Assembly (NCBI GenBank): GCA_950106755.1 | Contig: OX467090.1 | Location: 17,607,489-17,671,488, forward strand | DNA from: Climacium dendroides | Lineage: Eukaryota; Streptophyta; Bryopsida; Hypnales; Climaciaceae | Direction of reading: 5' to 3' | DNA: 64,000 nucleotides | Shown: positions 35,541 to 47,014 of the stretch, in pieces | Layout of the letters: every line of letters starts with the position of its first letter | How positions within the stretch are numbered: position 1 is the stretch's first letter | The notes under the pieces: model-generated | What the model saw: only the letters and a program-made list of their open reading frames with translations | Databases searched by the model: none | What the model was told of the DNA's origin: nothing | Program-made: the position numbers and the translations under genes

Positions 35541-37399
35541 TTTTGTTTTTGTTTTTGTTTCTTAAAACAATAGGAGAAGTACAAGATTTTTTATTTATTT
35601 TATTTTATTTTATAACACTAATAAAAATAGAAACTATGCTACAAGAGGCTCTATCCATGTAGCATTGGCTTACTTTTCAAGTACTAAATTACTATTCAAA
35701 TTTCCTCACATGTAACTTTTGTGGATGCAAAAGCTTCCTTTTTTGAGCTAGAGTATGAGAGTTTTTCATCGCATTGGCAAATAGAAACTTAGAGTGGCTA
35801 GTGGGAAGTACATTGAACCCTAAACTAATTTTTCCTTTTAAGCAATGGACACCTATGATGCTTTTGGTCAATTTTCAATCAAATGACCTCAATGAATAAG
35901 GGGCAACCTATTTCATATCAACAAAATAAGCACCTTGCACCATGCATTCATCAATACATGCCTATATATGTTGGAGCAATGTTCCATGCAAAAGCCTCAT
36001 TGGAATTTGCCATTAGGATCCTAAATTGTACCAAATTAGGCCCTAAACACAAATTTGAGGACACTATCAATCCCGCAAACATCCCAATTTAATATGCATC
36101 AACCCAAATGAATTTGCATTACAAATTAAGCTTTAAGGTTTAATCTTATGACTATATTTTTCTAAAGATCACCATTTAGGCATCCAAATTAGCCTTGATT
36201 GAGCCATGACCAAAAAATCCAACATACTACTATATGCAAAAGTTCCCTAAGAATCACCATTAGGTCACCACAATGGGCTTTAATTGAGACACGACCAAAA
36301 ATTCTAATACAACCACCAATCACCCTAAAACATACACAATCAACATGCGGAATTGTTCAAAAACACGGCAGAGCTTTGGCTTTTTATTTATAGAATTTGG
36401 TAGAAATTCATGAAAATCCCAAACCATAGCAAAGCTTTGATCTCAAGTTGTAGAATCATAAAATACCTTAGAAATTTTTGTCAAGTTTAGTATCCAATAT
36501 TTGCAAACCAAAATTACAAATATCTGTTTTATTTGGGTGTTTAGAAATTAGAATTTTTCCAAGGAGTGTCTTTGATAAGTATTTAAAAGGTAGAATCTAT
36601 GGTTATTTTCATTTGATGTTTTAAGTGCCAAAAATTTGAATTTAAAGCATTTATAAATTCCAAGAAGAAAATTGACCAATGGGGGGGCCAAAAAATCCGA
36701 ACCAGTCAACCAGTTCAAGACTAGCTGGACCAATTCCCAAAATCTGAATTAGTTAAGAGTAGCCGAAACCAACACAAAAAATCGAACCAGTTTTGAACAC
36801 CAACTGGGACTACGGGATGGACCAGCAAGGTCACAATAGTACACAAAGAGGGGGTTCGATGAATCTAGGGCCGCTACGTCAATGCGCTACATTGATAGGC
36901 CACCTAGGTAGTACATGGAAGAGGGTTTTGGCCATGGAGGAGGGTTTTGGCCATGATAGAGGGGTCCGATGAGCCCAAGGTTGCCACACTAGCCAACCAC
37001 ACAGGTAGTATATGGAAGGAGTCTCGGCGAATCTAAGGCCACCACATGGCAGGTCCATCAGGGGGCTTGACTTTCGATACTGCCTAGGTACACTACCTTG
37101 GCCAGCCATGCCAGTTGTTGGTTTTCTTTTTGAATAAAAATTGATCTTATCTTCTGAAAACAGAGGCTAGGAACTAAAAAAAATCCAAAATATAGACTAG
37201 GAAGGTTGCATACAAACCTCATAATTTAGATAGGAAGGAGTAAATTGCAAATAAAACCATAGAAATCTAGGTAGAAAAATAGAATTCAAGGGAAATAGAA
37301 TAGAAATTGAAAGGGAAGAAGGGAAAAACATCTTCAAATCTATAAACAAGTAAAAAGCAACTAGTAGTATAGAAACAAGCAAGAGAGAGAGCTTAAATA
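35541..37399. other. Intergenic DNA, no supported gene
   Basis: Only short frames occur. A GC-richer patch at about 36835-37110 has a 76-codon minus-strand frame without a recognisable domain. The motif 'cagagctttggctttt' near 36366 resembles the repeated 'caaagcttcgccgt' motif at 62.7-62.9 kb. Confidence 0.45.
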
Positions 37400-38340
37400 G
37401 TGCTTAAGGGAAAGAAAGAAAAGGGAAGGGAAAGATGAAGTAGTATTTTGAAAACTTTGAACTTGTAATTTTTATTCCATTTCAAGCAGTGAGCAAAATT
37501 ACAAGGAGCAAGAAGGATGGCGAATGATAGAGAATTTAAGGAGTTGTACAATTACAATAATGACTCCAATTCTGAGATAAGTCATTAAATTCTTCCCTTT
37601 CTTTTGAATTCTCAAAGTTAGACAATTTTAACACATAGCCAAATTACGAGAGCAATTCAGGATCTAAAGACTAGTTTCTTACCAAAATTCATGTAATTAA
37701 TATTGTAGGTCTCTCTTAGAGGTTTCCAAAAGTATATTACAATTAGGATTCCGAGTTAAGTTGAGAAAGATATTAGCAGATGAAGTTTAGGAGTCATATT
37801 GGATGAAAATTAGTACATTTCACCCAAGAGGAACAAGAGTGGAAAATTGTATAGGTTAAAAAATCTAAAAGTTATAAGTTAAAGAAAAAATTAAATTTGA
37901 ATTGTAGATTGGTAGAAAACCATGGATGAAGTTTGAAGTACTGATTAGCGATCAAACTTCATCCCTTCATAATTTTCACTAGGAAGGTCCAAATTTAGAG
38001 TTCTTTATCAACATAAAAAGGGAAAATTATATTTTACAAGAAACCAAATTTGACAATCTAAAATTAGTAAGTCATCTAGAGGAGGCTTAGAGCCCTAGAA
38101 ACCCAAAGGAAGCCAATTAGGAACTCTAAGATAATTACTTAGGCATCTTTGGTAATGGGGTAGGAAGTGAGAAAATTCTCTAAAATCATAGGTGTAGGAA
38201 GTTAGAAAGATCAATTGCTTAGAAGGCACAATGGACTGATGTTAAAATACCCATAGGATATAAAACAAACCAAGAACCTGATTGTGTTTACTCATTTACC
38301 AAGAGTGGGTAAATAAGTGCTCACAATAAGACATGTTTTT
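37400..38340 (+). repeat. Dispersed repeat, copy 1 (inverted copy at 60690-62100)
   Basis: Landmarks match the reverse complement of the 60.7-62.1 kb region in order: gaggtttccaaaagtatat, gatgaagtttaggagtcata, ccatggatgaagtttgaag, aaggcacaatgga and gagtgggtaaataag. It may be part of a larger decayed element; no protein is recognisable. Confidence 0.75.
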
Positions 38341-38574
38341 GCAAATTTTGGCATGTTTTTAGCCTATTCATTATAATGAATTTTAGGAGACATCTAAATA
38401 GATCCCTTCTATGTCAAATTGAACTCTTAGACCTATTTTTTTGGACATAAAAATAACTTTGTTTTTTTATAACTAGTAAAAAAAAGGGTAGCATTCTAAA
38501 ATTACCAAAGTAGTTAAGTACCTCGTTACAACCCACAATCACCCAATTGAGCACTCATGTGGATTAAGGACACA

Positions 38575-39260
38575 TCAGCCTACACTTCAACAATGGTCTA
38601 ATCATGCTTCAACAAGGGTCTATTCATAGTTTAACATTTCAACTTTGAAAAATTAAAAAAAATTAAATTCTTGTCGGAATGTCTTCATTCTTTTTGCAAT
38701 TGACTTCTTTCAAACAATTCAATCTTTGAAAAATATGAGAGCTCATAAATAGCTTCTCCAAAGTACCTAGATAACAAATCTTTATGGTAATGGATAGCTC
38801 TATCTTACCCAATACTACCATTTATCTAATTTTGCCATCTACAAGTTCTTTCCATTTCCATCACTAACCCATCTATAAATACACTTTTATTAATCCTTCA
38901 TCATCATGGCAATGTACTTGGGGAGCGAACACATTAGCCCATGCTTCAACAATGGTCAGGTCATGCTTCAACAATGGTCAGATCATGCTTCAACAATGGT
39001 CAGGTCATACTTCAACAATGATCAGGTCATGCTTCAATAATGGTCAGGTCATGCTTCAACAAGGATCTACTCATAGTTTAACATTTCAGCTTTGAAAAAT
39101 CACAAAAAATTCAATTCTTATTGAAATGTCTTCATTCTTTTGCAATTGACTTCACTCAAACAATTCAATCTTTGAAAAATATGAGAGCTAACAAACAGTT
39201 TCTCCAAAGTACCTAGATAGTAAATCTGTGTAGTAATGGATAGTTCTACTTTTAGCCATT
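38575..39260. repeat. Tandem duplication (unit about 460 bp)
   Basis: The stretch from cttcaacaagg-tctattcatag through aatgtcttcattc, caattcaatctttgaaaaat and ccaaagtacctagataa to taatggatag occurs at about 38608-38800 and again at about 39052-39245. Confidence 0.75.
38941..39072. repeat. 22-bp minisatellite, six copies
   Basis: atgcttcaacaatggtcagg-tc is repeated at 38941, 38963, 38985, 39007, 39029 and 39051, exactly 22 bp apart, with few changes. It lies within the larger duplication. Confidence 0.9.
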
Positions 39261-39539
39261 CCTCCTGTAATGAAAGCCTTTGGCTATAAGTTGTCATTAG
39301 ATAATTTTTGGATCCAAAATAAGACTACAAGTTTCTTAAAATTTTCAAACAAGGAGATCGATGGAAACTTTACCAAATCAACCATCCGATGTGGCTGCAA
39401 TCGTGCCACATCAAATATAATTAAATTTTTTTACTAAAAAAATTATTATTATTAAAATAAAATTCTAAATATTAAATATTTTGATTGGTTCACAACTTGG
39501 AAAATAGGCCTGAATTGGCCCTCCCTTGACATTAAATCT

Positions 39540-40080
39540 CATTTAATGTTGTTCCCTCAATTGTAAAGGAAACATTTTTTTATTATGAAAACAAACCATG
39601 ATACCCTTATCAATCAACAAGCCAATTGAAAATAAGTTTTTTTCTCAGACCATGGATGTATAGAATATTAGAAATGTTCTTTATTTCACCATTTGTTAAT
39701 GTGAAGTGGACAGATCCATTCCCTAAAATTTGGTGGTTGTCTCCACTAGTAGTCTTAATAGTGCTTTTATTAAAATTGGCGTCCAATAATTTTGGATGGT
39801 ATATGTTCATATTTAAATTAGTATATTAAAAAATTCATAACTTATGTCTTCATTGTGAATATCAAGGGACATAGAGACGCTTCAAACATCTCAAAATTAT
39901 TAGCATTTATGTGGTTGATACGTTGCATGCCTTAATTAATCGCCCATAGTACTTTATGAATGACTTTTGCTAAAAATTGCTTTATATCTAGCTTGGCATG
40001 TCTATTTGCCTCAAGTTTGAGTATATCTACCAAACGCTCTAGGCACATGTCCTCGGGGTCCTAAGCAACCACAATAAAAA
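39540..40080 (-). mobile_element. Ty1/Copia gag-pol fragment
   Basis: The minus strand at 39810-39610 reads TTSGDNHQILGNGSVHFTL and NGEIKNISNILYIHGLRKKL, the region between Copia protease and integrase. The next codons (39600 downward) continue as a pre-integrase-like stretch. Upstream (about 40075-39960) a broken zinc-knuckle-like segment (YCGC..RGH) is visible. Several stops and frameshifts make it a dead fragment. Confidence 0.65.
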
Positions 40081-40224
40081 CATTGAATTTGTCAATTTTG
40101 AAAATTGCTAAAATTATTGGAGTTAACCCCCAAATGACCTCGAGGATAGAATGTGTCCTTGACCAATTTTTGGAGTTAAATAAAACCTTATGAATTTTTT
40201 TTTAGTAGTTTATATTTTTGAAAA

Positions 40225-40780
40225 AATCTTTTTGAAGTCTAGTTTTAGCTTCAAAAATCCGATTTTGAAAATGACTGATTATGATTTTTTTATTCAAGAT
40301 TTTGTGTACGGGTGTCCATTGCAATCTTGACTTTTTGTAGTGTTGAGGGCTCTTGGGAATGAGCCTCAAATACACTAGATTTTTAAGAAAAAATCACATT
40401 AGAAATTCATTTAAAAAAAATTGTAGAGTATATTTTGAGAAGTCATAAATTGATTGGGATTATGCACATTAGGCCCTTTAACCTCATATTTTTTTGGTGC
40501 CCAACTTTTTAGATTTGACATGTGAAAAGAGGATTGAAAGACTTCAAATCACTTTCACAGTTTTAACACCCTCATGATCAAACACTATAATCTTTCAATC
40601 CATAAGAGATATTGTTGTGTTTTCTTTTTTAATGTGATCTTAACATGTCTAGATTGATTTTGTATGGTTACAATTAAAAAAAAATGATACAACTTATTAA
40701 AATCTTGGTTTTTAGTTTAATTTAGAGCAAATTCCTAGAAGCTCAAGAAATTCTAAGGTCATTTAGGGGTTAAGGTAAGA
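40225..40780. repeat. Dispersed repeat, copy 1 (copy 2 at 46125-46690)
   Basis: Landmarks tgcaatcttgact, gcctcaaa-acac, cataaattgattggg, gaaaagaggattg-aagactt and tttagagcaaattc recur in order and orientation at 46.1-46.7 kb inside the hAT element. Confidence 0.85.
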
Positions 40781-40982
40781 GACTTGAAATATGAGCAAGC
40801 ATTTAAATCCAATCCTATAAAATAGGAGAAAAACAATCACTACTTAGTTGAAAGGAATGAAGATTAATTTGAAAACAAATTGGCGTCCCATTCATGCGAT
40901 TATGTAGTGTACTTGCGTTGTAAATGAAAATGTACATGACTTGGTTAGTTGTGCACGATGTACAGGATTGAATTTCAATAAT

Positions 40983-41121
40983 GGGCAATTTCGTTAAAAT
41001 GGTGGTGATTTTTTGCCATTTTTCATAGAATGTCATGTCATCTTTGACATATTCAATGCCATTTTAATTAAATAATGTAGTGCCATTCTACAGGAATACT
41101 ACCATCTTAACAAAATTCACC
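40983..41121. mobile_element. MITE copy, short form (139 bp)
   Basis: gggcaatttcgttaaaatgg is inverted at the right end as ccatcttaacaaaattcacc. The flanks show ataat on both sides, a possible target duplication. Confidence 0.8.
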
Positions 41122-42249
41122 ATAATAAAGTATTCTTCTTCTTATGTAAGTTACAGATTTGCTTTTAGAATGGCGCTTGGGTTAAATGACAACTTGCAAT
41201 GGGTGCTTTCTATACTCAACATTGAAATTCAAAGAACTAGATGGTGACTGTACAATTCATAGACATACTACACTGTCATATTAGAACTTAAAGTAAAATA
41301 TATTTACAACAATGGCCGTCACTTTATGTAACATTGATGATTTTTTTTAAAAGAGACCTTTAAAATAACAAAAAGGAGTTAAGGAATGCCACATGAAATG
41401 GCATTTAGAACTTCCTAGGCAAACTTAGAGCTAACATACAATTTGAGTATATAGTGACAATTGCCACACGTAGAACTCCTTGTTCTCACAATGCTTTGAA
41501 TGAAGTCCTACTAAATGAGAGTAAGTATTAGTAAATCATAAAAAGTATCAGTCAAGCAACCTTGATATTACTAAAGCTATAGTTGAACTACATGATGTGT
41601 TCTAAGTTAATAGTGTACTACATCAACATTATGATCATAATAGACAACAACTTTCCCAATGAAGGTAGCGAGGGTTATCATCGAAGTTGGCAGCAACATC
41701 ACAGTTGGAGCAATAGTTAGTTGGACTACGTAGGAGATGGCATTGACAACAACGATGATGAGAATACAAGATTATTCCATTGAGCTAATGATGCAATAGA
41801 GAAGAATTCATTCCTTGAATTCATAGAGCTTGGAGTTTTTGATGGGGAAACCAACTTTGATGATGATCCTATTGAAGTTATGGATGCGCCACACAATCAA
41901 AGCATAGTCTAGAAGCAACGTAGCAAAGTCCTGGAAGGTGATCCGAAAGATTCTACTGTGGGTGTCGACACCAAAGTCCAGTAGGGCAGATCTAGGAGTT
42001 GGATTGCAAGATGGAAACGACTAGCTCATTGTAGCAACTCTAAGGAAGATCCACGGCAGTCAGGTTGAGTACCAAGATTGCTTAACTTCAACAGAGGTGG
42101 AATCAATGACAATGTTCTAGAAAGCTCAATTGGTCCACAAGGTAGGAGTTGGCGCAACAATGACATTGATGATTATACTGCAGCAACGATGGAGGACAAT
42201 TAGACTCCAGTAGGTAAGAATGATGCTTATTCAATTCATCTGCAGCCCA
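41122..42249. other. Degraded DNA upstream of the pogo-like pseudogene
   Basis: No domain is recognisable. The stretch has short coding-like pieces rich in Asp, Asn and Glu and may be the decayed 5' part of the pogo-like element. Confidence 0.4.
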
Positions 42250-44100
42250 TCCCAAAATGTTGAAGAAGTAAGTTACATCCTAAAAAAAAGTTCAATGGGA
42301 ATTAGTCTGGTCAACAACTTAGTAACGCTTTTGTTGCAGTCGATGATGGAATCTCCCTATACACAATAGGTAGAGACCATGGAATCCCTACAACTAATCT
42401 TCGAGGTCATGTCTATGGTACAACAGTACATTGCAAAAGAGATAGATGTGGTGTTCTAACAGATAAAGAAGAGTGACAATTAGTGGAGTATTTGCTGAAC
42501 ATGTTGAGTATAGGCTTCGCTTTGAACATTGGGCAATTATAGGAGATAGTGCTCATTTTCACTCAAATGAGAATCACTCATTTCAAGAATGGTGTTCCAA
42601 GCTCATGCTAAGTGACTGAATGTTTTAGGAGACAACATCATGAGTTAAACATGCAAAAACCTCAAGCATTGGAATAAAAACAAGTCCATCATCTTTATCC
42701 AAAAATTGTAGCTTCGTTCTACAACATCTTACAAATGCTTTATGACACTCATTAATATGACTCTCACCAAATATAGAACTACGATGAGAGCGGCACCTAA
42801 GCTAGTAAGGATGGAGGTGATTATGTCCATGCCAGAAAAGGATCATGTAACGTATACAAAGTGACACTAGATCAACATAAGTAGTTATCTATACTTTCAT
42901 GTATCAATGCTAAAGGGGAACATCTACCAAATTTCTACATCTTCAAGGGGAAGAGAAGAACTAGAAACTACCTTAAAAAGACAAGTGAATGAGGCATTGT
43001 ATGGCCATGCAACCAAAGGCATGGATGACTCACTTCTTGTTCAAAGTATGGATCTATCAATTTTTTGACCACAAAAGCCAAGATGTATGAGATTTCAGCA
43101 ACAAATAGGCGTCTCCTCATTCTTGATGGACATGGATCACATGTTACTATGGACGTCATCAAAATCACACATGAGAAAAGTCTAGATTTACTCACATTCC
43201 TATCTCACACCTCTCATGCCCTTTAGCCTTTCGATGTGACTTGTTTCAAGACTTTCAAATTTATTTTTCATGCCTATAGGGATAAGTGGACTCTAGAACA
43301 CATAGATAAGATGTAAGTGAAGGAGAACCTTACGTAGTGGGTTTCACATGCATTAAAAAGAGCACTATCCATCAAGAATATTCAGAAAGGCTTTGAAGCC
43401 ACCAACATTTTTTTAATCAATTCAAGAGCAATGGACAAGAAGATGGGCCCCAACAGAACATACAACCTACCTTCAAGACTAGGGGGACAAGCAAGTAGTG
43501 AAGAGGCTGATGGTTAGGTTGAAGAAGTGCATCAATTAGAGCTGTGGGAGATCACCAAAATTATGAATGAGGTAACCTTTGACTTGCTCAATTGCCAACA
43601 ATACTATGTCGACCTGGACGAAGAAGACAAAGATTGTGTAGGATATGAGGATGTAAGTGCTAGTTCAAGTGAATCAGAACAAGATGCACCATAAGTAGAA
43701 GGTGGGGAAACAAACTCTTTTATTACTTTGCTTCAGCTTCCGCAAGTGCAGTTGCTACGCAATTCTAAACTACGAATTAAATCTCTTATAGACTACCAAA
43801 AGTCAATTTTTTTGACTATTGAAGAACACATTCAAAACCTTGAAGACGTTGCCATCAAAAGAGTTGAAGTTGCCAAAAAGAGAGATCGAAGAAAGTTAGA
43901 AGTTGAAGCCAATAAAGAGAAGAGAGATGAGGAGAAGAAACAAAAGGTATAGGCAAAATTCGATAGAGCAGAGATGACAAAGGCAAGGAAGAAGCACAAG
44001 GAACTATGGAGTGTCAAGAATGTGACAGCTATAGGAGAGAGACTTCATGTTGCTATAAAATCTAATATTTCTATCCACAACTATCAAGCTCTATATTGTG
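42250..44100 (+). pseudogene. pogo/Tigger-like DDE transposase pseudogene
   Basis: Reading through stops and shifts gives an HTH-like start (AFVAVDDGISLYTIGRDHGIP, TTNLRGHVYG), then a first catalytic region YDESGT and GGDYVHARKGS. The best-preserved stretch is at about 43075-43290: RRLLILDGHGSHVTMDVIK (second Asp), SHTSHAL.PFDVTCFK and FHAYRDKW. These are hallmarks of the DDE_1 (pogo/Tigger) superfamily. A charged coiled tail follows (43830-43950, KRVEVAKKRDRRKLEVEANK). Many stops make it inactive. The giant hAT element has inserted about 250 bp beyond. Confidence 0.8.
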
Positions 44101-44350
44101 GCATAATTTCTCAAGTGTGCAAAGACAACTAACACATAGCAATAGAAAGGAGGCATATAAAGAAAAAAAAGGGAGAGTACTGCAAATATACCTCTGCTTC
44201 AAGAAGTCTGGAGTGCTGCCTCAACGCCATTCTTCGGACAAAACCTTCATATGCCAAGCTTCACATCAACAGTCTTCCACCAGTATGCTAGAACTGCAGT
44301 ATACACTTATGGTGTGCAATGTTTTCAATGCCTCCAAGTGTTCCTATAGA

Positions 44351-44360
44351 CAGGGTTGTC
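44351..44360 (+). repeat. Left terminal inverted repeat of the hAT element
   Basis: CAGGGTTGTC is the exact reverse complement of 58680-58689. The next 90 bp on both ends are rich in CGTCC/GGACG and GTCAC/GTGAC motifs but not colinear. Confidence 0.88.
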
Positions 44361-44364
44361 CCCG

Positions 44365-45470
44365 TCACGTCGCGTCCGTCAGGATGTCCGGACGGACGTC
44401 AGGATCCATCCCCGGCGTCCGTCAGGATGAAATCCAAATGACAACCGACGACAGAGGATGATTTAGACTACAGAAATGGATGGACGAGCTTCGTCGCCGG
44501 GAGCTCTGGACGGCTGCGATGGACGGTCGGATGAACGGTTGATGTGGACGGTTGGGCTGGACGGTCGATCTGGATGGTCCGGTTGGATGGCCGAGATGGA
44601 CCGTCGACCTGGATGGTCCATTTGGACCGTCGATCTAGACGGTCTGGCTGGACGGTTGATCTGGACGGCCTGGCTAGATGGTCGATCTGGACGGCCTGGC
44701 TGGACGGTCGATCTGGACCGTCGATCTAGACGGTCTGGCTGGACGGTCGATTTGGATGGTCGATCTTGACCGTCGATCTAGACGGTCTGGCTGGATGATC
44801 GATCTGGACGGCCTGGCTAGACGGTCGATCTGGATGGCTTGGTTGGATGGTCGATCTGGACGGCCTGGCTAGACGGTCCGGCTGGACGGCCGAGATGGAC
44901 GGTCGATCTGGATGGCTTGGCTGGACGGTCGATCTGGACAGCCTGGCTGGACGGCCGAGATGGACGGTCGATCTGGACCGTCGATCTAGACGGTCTGGTT
45001 GGACGGTCGATCTGGACGGCCTGGCTAGACGGTCGATCTGGACGGCCTGGCTGGACGGTCGATCTGGACGGCTTGGCTGGACGGTCGATCTGGACGGTCC
45101 GGCTGGACGGCCGAGATGGACGGTCGATCTGGACCGTCGATCTAGACGGTCTGGCTGGACGGTCGATTTGGACGGTCGATCTTGACCGTCAATCTAGACG
45201 GTCTGGTTGGACGGTCCGGTTGGACGGCCGAGATGGACGGTCGATCTGGACGGTCTGGATGGACGGTCGAGATGGACGGTTTGGCTGGACGGTCAAGATG
45301 GACGGATTGGCTGGACGGTCGAGATGGACGGTTTGGCTGGACGGTCGAGATGGACGGTTTGGCTGGATGGTCGAGATGGACGGTTTGGCTGGATGGTCGA
45401 GATGGACGGTTTGGCTGGACGGTCGAGATGGACAGTTTGGTTGGACGGTCGGGATGGACGGGCTTTGAAT
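44365..45470. repeat. GGACGG array A (left subterminal; 13-bp units in 26-bp dimers)
   Basis: From about 44476 the sequence is a run of 13-bp units of the type ctggacggtcgat alternating with ctggacggcctgg or gatggacggtttgg, roughly 75 units. Units with 'ggaccgtcgat' create local palindromes. Because 13 is not a multiple of 3, all forward frames stay open for up to 209 codons with a 13-residue period (WTVDLDGLAGRSI). These are not genes. The array sits just inside the left TIR, where hAT elements carry clustered transposase-binding sites. Confidence 0.92.
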
Positions 45471-45616
45471 TTGTTGCACTTAACCCCTAAACATCTAGAC
45501 TCTTCTTCCAAAATGACAATTTGGAAAATACCATTATAAAGTATGATTTAGAAGAATATTTTTGAATTGGTATACAAACAGAAGTTGTAGATTTTGAGTT
45601 GTAGATTCCATCCGTA

Positions 45617-45995
45617 AGGTTAGATCCACCAATGCTATCACCAATCTTTTTCTATACATTTTGAAAGGAAAAATTCAAAATTCCTTATTCCTTCAGAATT
45701 CAATTACAAGCAAAATATTATCATTCCTCGATTGAAATTTGTTGGAATGGACTTAAAATGAGGTTGCGTTGATATGGTGATTTTTTGAAATTTTTATACT
45801 CTTTACATCTATGACCTCATTTTTGCAAATTCAATTTTGAACTAGGGTCAATGCAAGTTGACCACTTGACACACTTCCACATTTGTAATTTTAGAAAAAT
45901 GTGTATTCTAAGAACAACAAATCAAACCATTAGATAAGACATGAACTAGTCAACTAGATAAAGTATCACCAAAAATTAGGATGACTTTGATCCAA
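45617..45995. repeat. Dispersed repeat, copy 2 (copy 1 at 19313-19640), inside the hAT element
   Basis: It has the same orientation and order as the 19.3-kb copy (ggttagatccaccaatgcta, ctttacatctatgacctca, aaattaggatgactttgatc). No coding capacity. Confidence 0.85.
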
Positions 45996-46124
45996 GCAAA
46001 AACCAAACTGAAATAGGAAGCTGAATTTGTTCATCGTCCAAAAAATGGTTAACCCCTACATGCCCAAGGCACCCAAATCTGGTGTTGTTCAAACTTTGAA
46101 GTTAAAAAGTTGTTCTTGAATTCT

Positions 46125-46690
46125 AGTTATAGCATCAATAGTCTGTTCTTAAAAATATGTGATAGTGATTTTTCTATTCTAAACTTTGTGCAAGGGTACC
46201 TATTGCAATCTTGACTTGTTGTAGTATTGAGAGGTCTTGGAAATGTGCCTCAAAAACATTGGATCTTGGAGGAAAAATCACATTCAAAATTCATTTAAAA
46301 TTAAAGAAAATTATGGTATAGATTTTTAAAAGGCATAAATTGATTGGGGTTATACATATTAGGTCCTCTAATCTCATATTTGTTTGGTCACCTATTTTTT
46401 AAATTGGACTTGTAAAAAGAGGATTGTAAGACTTCACATCATTTTTTTAGTTTTAGCACCCTCCTGGGCAAACATTATAATCTTTTACTCCATAAGTGAT
46501 ATTGTTTAGGATTTCTTTTCTATGAGGTAACTAACATGCCTAGTTCGAATTTATACAATTACAATTTTTTGAAAATTGATACACCTAATGAAAATGTTGA
46601 TATGTTGTTCAATTTAGAGCAAATTCTACAAAGCTCAAAGCAAACCTTGGGCATCTAGGATTCTAAGGATAAGGGATTAAAGTTTGTTAT
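46125..46690. repeat. Dispersed repeat, copy 2 (copy 1 at 40225-40780), inside the hAT element
   Basis: It is colinear with 40.2-40.8 kb in the same orientation (tgcaatcttgacttgttgta, ataaattgattggggttata, tttagagcaaattctacaaa). It follows the previous repeat closely. Confidence 0.85.
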
Positions 46691-47014
46691 TGAATTTCTA
46701 ATTACAAAAGTTGCTAAATTGATTTTACATTGTTTGGCAAGAAATAAAAAAATAATAATCCGTGAGGGTTCTACCATCTAAGTATATAAGATTCTTCTAC
46801 ACTAATAGGAAAACGGCCAATGGATTAACCCAAAAGACAAAGGCAAAGCAACAATACACGAGGAGAAAAGAAAATGATAAATGTACAATGTTTTATAAAT
46901 CCATCAAAACGTGGTACATTGGTTTAGGCTTTACATTGCTCTACTTTGTACAACTTTAGAAATTTAATTCTATGCATCTATCTATTTGTACACAGCGTCA
47001 TCCAAAACTATCTA
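46691..47014. other. 3' flank of the RING gene
   Basis: AT-rich DNA without a gene, probably including the 3' untranslated region of the minus-strand RING gene. Confidence 0.45.

Noticed and set aside
38941..39072. CRISPR-like array
   Set aside because: The 22-bp units are directly contiguous with no unique spacers, and the genome is plant nuclear.
39525..39560. A second copy of the 35.26-kb MITE
   Set aside because: Only a short cattaaat/atttaatg palindrome is shared; the remaining similarity is too weak.
44476..45490. Several long open frames (up to 209 codons) and their antisense partners
   Set aside because: They are produced by the 13-bp repeat, which stays open in every forward frame with the same 13-residue period. 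Codon pattern and overlap show they are not genes.
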